Below are positions 6,893-7,939 of a stretch of 7,939 nt of DNA, piece by piece. Origin of the DNA: Bacillota bacterium (lineage in GTDB: Bacteria > Bacillota > Clostridia > Lachnospirales > Lachnospiraceae). The stretch spans positions 1 through 7,939 of the forward strand of contig JAEZFH010000177.1 of the NCBI GenBank assembly GCA_023437885.1, read 5' to 3'. The notes beneath the pieces were generated by a model. That model was given only the letters and a program-made list of their open reading frames with translations. It did no database searches and was not told the DNA's origin. The position numbers were made by a program, and so were the translations under genes. Position 1 is the stretch's first letter; each line of letters opens with the position of its first letter.

Positions 6893-7939
6893 TTGAAAGT
6901 AGTAGTAATTGGATGTACCCATGCAGGAACAGCAGCAGTAAAGACGATATTAAGAGAACATCCGGAAGCGGAGGTAACCGTATTTGAACGTAATGATAAT
7001 GTATCCTTCCTCTCCTGCGGCATCGCATTGTATGTCGGAGGTGTGGTAAAGGATGCGGCCGGATTGTTCTATTCCAGCCCTGACGAGTTAAGCCGGCTGG
7101 GCGCAGTTATTAAAATCAGACATAATGTCAAAAATATTGATACTCAGGCCAAGAAGGTGGTTGCCGAAAATCTTGCCACTGGGGAAGTAATCGAAGTATC
7201 CTATGATAAGCTGGTGAATACAACCGGATCCTGGCCGATTATCCCGCCCATTCCCGGAATTGACAGCAAGAACATTCTGCTATGTAAGAATTATGAGCAG
7301 GCGAATGTGATCATCGATAAGGTTAAGGAGGCAAGACAGGTAGTAATCGTCGGAGGCGGTTATATCGGTATTGAATTAGTGGAAGCCTTCCATCAGTCTG
7401 GCAAGGAGGTCACGCTGATCGATGGCTTGGACCGTATCCTGAATAAGTATCTGGATAAGGAATTCACGGACATCCTGGAAAATGACCTGACAGAACGGGG
7501 AATTGGCCTTGCGCTTAATCAGGCAGTGGAGCGGTTTGCAGCCAATGAACGGGGAGAGGTAGCCTCCGTCATCACCGCCAAGGGAGAATATCCGGCTGAT
7601 TTGGTAATTCTGTGCGTGGGCTTTCGACCGAACAACGAACTGTTGAAGGGAAAGCTGGACATGCTGCCGGGAGGAGCAATCATTGTAGATGAGTATATGA
7701 GAAGCAGTGATCCGGATATATTTGCTGCCGGCGACAGCTGTGCAGTTCATTATAATCCCAACGGAGGCCAGGCTTATATTCCACTGGCAACCAATGCGGT
7801 CCGAATGGGAATGCTGATCGGAAAAAATATTGGTGGGCCGAAGGTGCGGTACCGTGGAACTCAATCAACCTCGGGACTTCATCTGTTCGGCTACAATATC
7901 GGCTCCACCGGTGTGACGGCAAGCAGTGCGGGGCTATTC
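6893..7939 (+). CDS. nox: FAD-dependent NADH oxidase (probably water-forming), 3'-truncated
   Basis: 349 residues are visible with no stop; family members have about 440-455, so the end of the dimerisation domain lies beyond the window. The enzyme reduces O2 with NADH, in this family usually to water, regenerating NAD+ and removing oxygen in the cytoplasm. Starting at TTG 6893, the protein begins MKVVVIGCTHAGT, an FAD-binding beta-alpha-beta with the family's His10. The redox-active Cys42 sits in SFLSCGIALY (Cys codon 7016-7018). The NADH-binding fold has GGGYIG (154-159) with Asp177 at the end of the second strand, fitting NADH rather than NADPH. The second FAD motif is FAAGD (277-281). GIALY after the cysteine and TGSWPIIPPIPGI match NADH oxidases better than CoA-disulfide reductases (usually CGLPYY), but NADH peroxidase or CoA-disulfide reductase remain possible. 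It has its own promoter and a dyad upstream, suggesting independent, perhaps redox- or oxygen-responsive, control (inference). Confidence 0.92.
   Translation, partial: MKVVVIGCTHAGTAAVKTILREHPEAEVTVFERNDNVSFLSCGIALYVGGVVKDAAGLFYSSPDELSRLGAVIKIRHNVKNIDTQAKKVVAENLATGEVIEVSYDKLVNTTGSWPIIPPIPGIDSKNILLCKNYEQANVIIDKVKEARQVVIVGGGYIGIELVEAFHQSGKEVTLIDGLDRILNKYLDKEFTDILENDLTERGIGLALNQAVERFAANERGEVASVITAKGEYPADLVILCVGFRPNNELLKGKLDMLPGGAIIVDEYMRSSDPDIFAAGDSCAVHYNPNGGQAYIPLATNAVRMGMLIGKNIGGPKVRYRGTQSTSGLHLFGYNIGSTGVTASSAGLF

Noticed and set aside
7376..7864. 162-codon open frame on the minus strand
   Set aside because: It is antisense to the strongly conserved nox coding sequence and its translation resembles no family; a shadow frame.

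Overview
The window looks like ordinary chromosomal DNA from an anaerobic Gram-positive bacterium of the class Clostridia, most likely Lachnospiraceae or a close relative. The evidence is strong AGGAGG-type ribosome binding sites, a moderate base composition with AGA/AAG-rich coding, near-consensus sigma-A promoters, and the protein families present. This placement is inference; no marker gene is present. All five genes lie on the + strand. I see no mobile element, CRISPR array, tRNA or rRNA.

Layout. Positions 1-1341 hold the 3' part of a PAS-GGDEF-HD-GYP cyclic-di-GMP signalling protein whose start lies before the window. It is closed by a clear intrinsic terminator (about 1348-1395). A near-consensus extended -10 promoter (1446-1474) then starts a new transcription unit: a UvrD/PcrA-family helicase with a C-terminal Tudor-like domain (1534-3705), a secreted and membrane-anchored metallophosphatase/5'-nucleotidase that overlaps it by 4 nt (3702-5744), and an EamA/DMT-family transporter (5799-6680). 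An AT-rich 212-bp gap follows. It carries a second good promoter (6757-6784) and a 17-bp dyad overlapping the -10 element. The last gene, from a TTG start at 6893, is an FAD-dependent, probably water-forming NADH oxidase (nox) that runs off the window end.

How the genes fit together. The helicase, nucleotidase and transporter look co-transcribed. A shared theme is not evident: the helicase acts on DNA, the nucleotidase would act outside the membrane on nucleotides, and the transporter's substrate is unknown. The signalling protein and the NADH oxidase are separate units. The oxidase is a typical oxygen-defence and NAD+-regenerating enzyme of anaerobes and microaerophiles.

I do not see a convincing new multi-gene system. 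Two local signals deserve attention. One is a slippery A AAA AAA heptamer followed by a short stem-loop near the 3' end of the nucleotidase gene, where the -1 frame looks more like normal coding sequence than the annotated Arg-rich tail. The other is the promoter-overlapping dyad upstream of nox.
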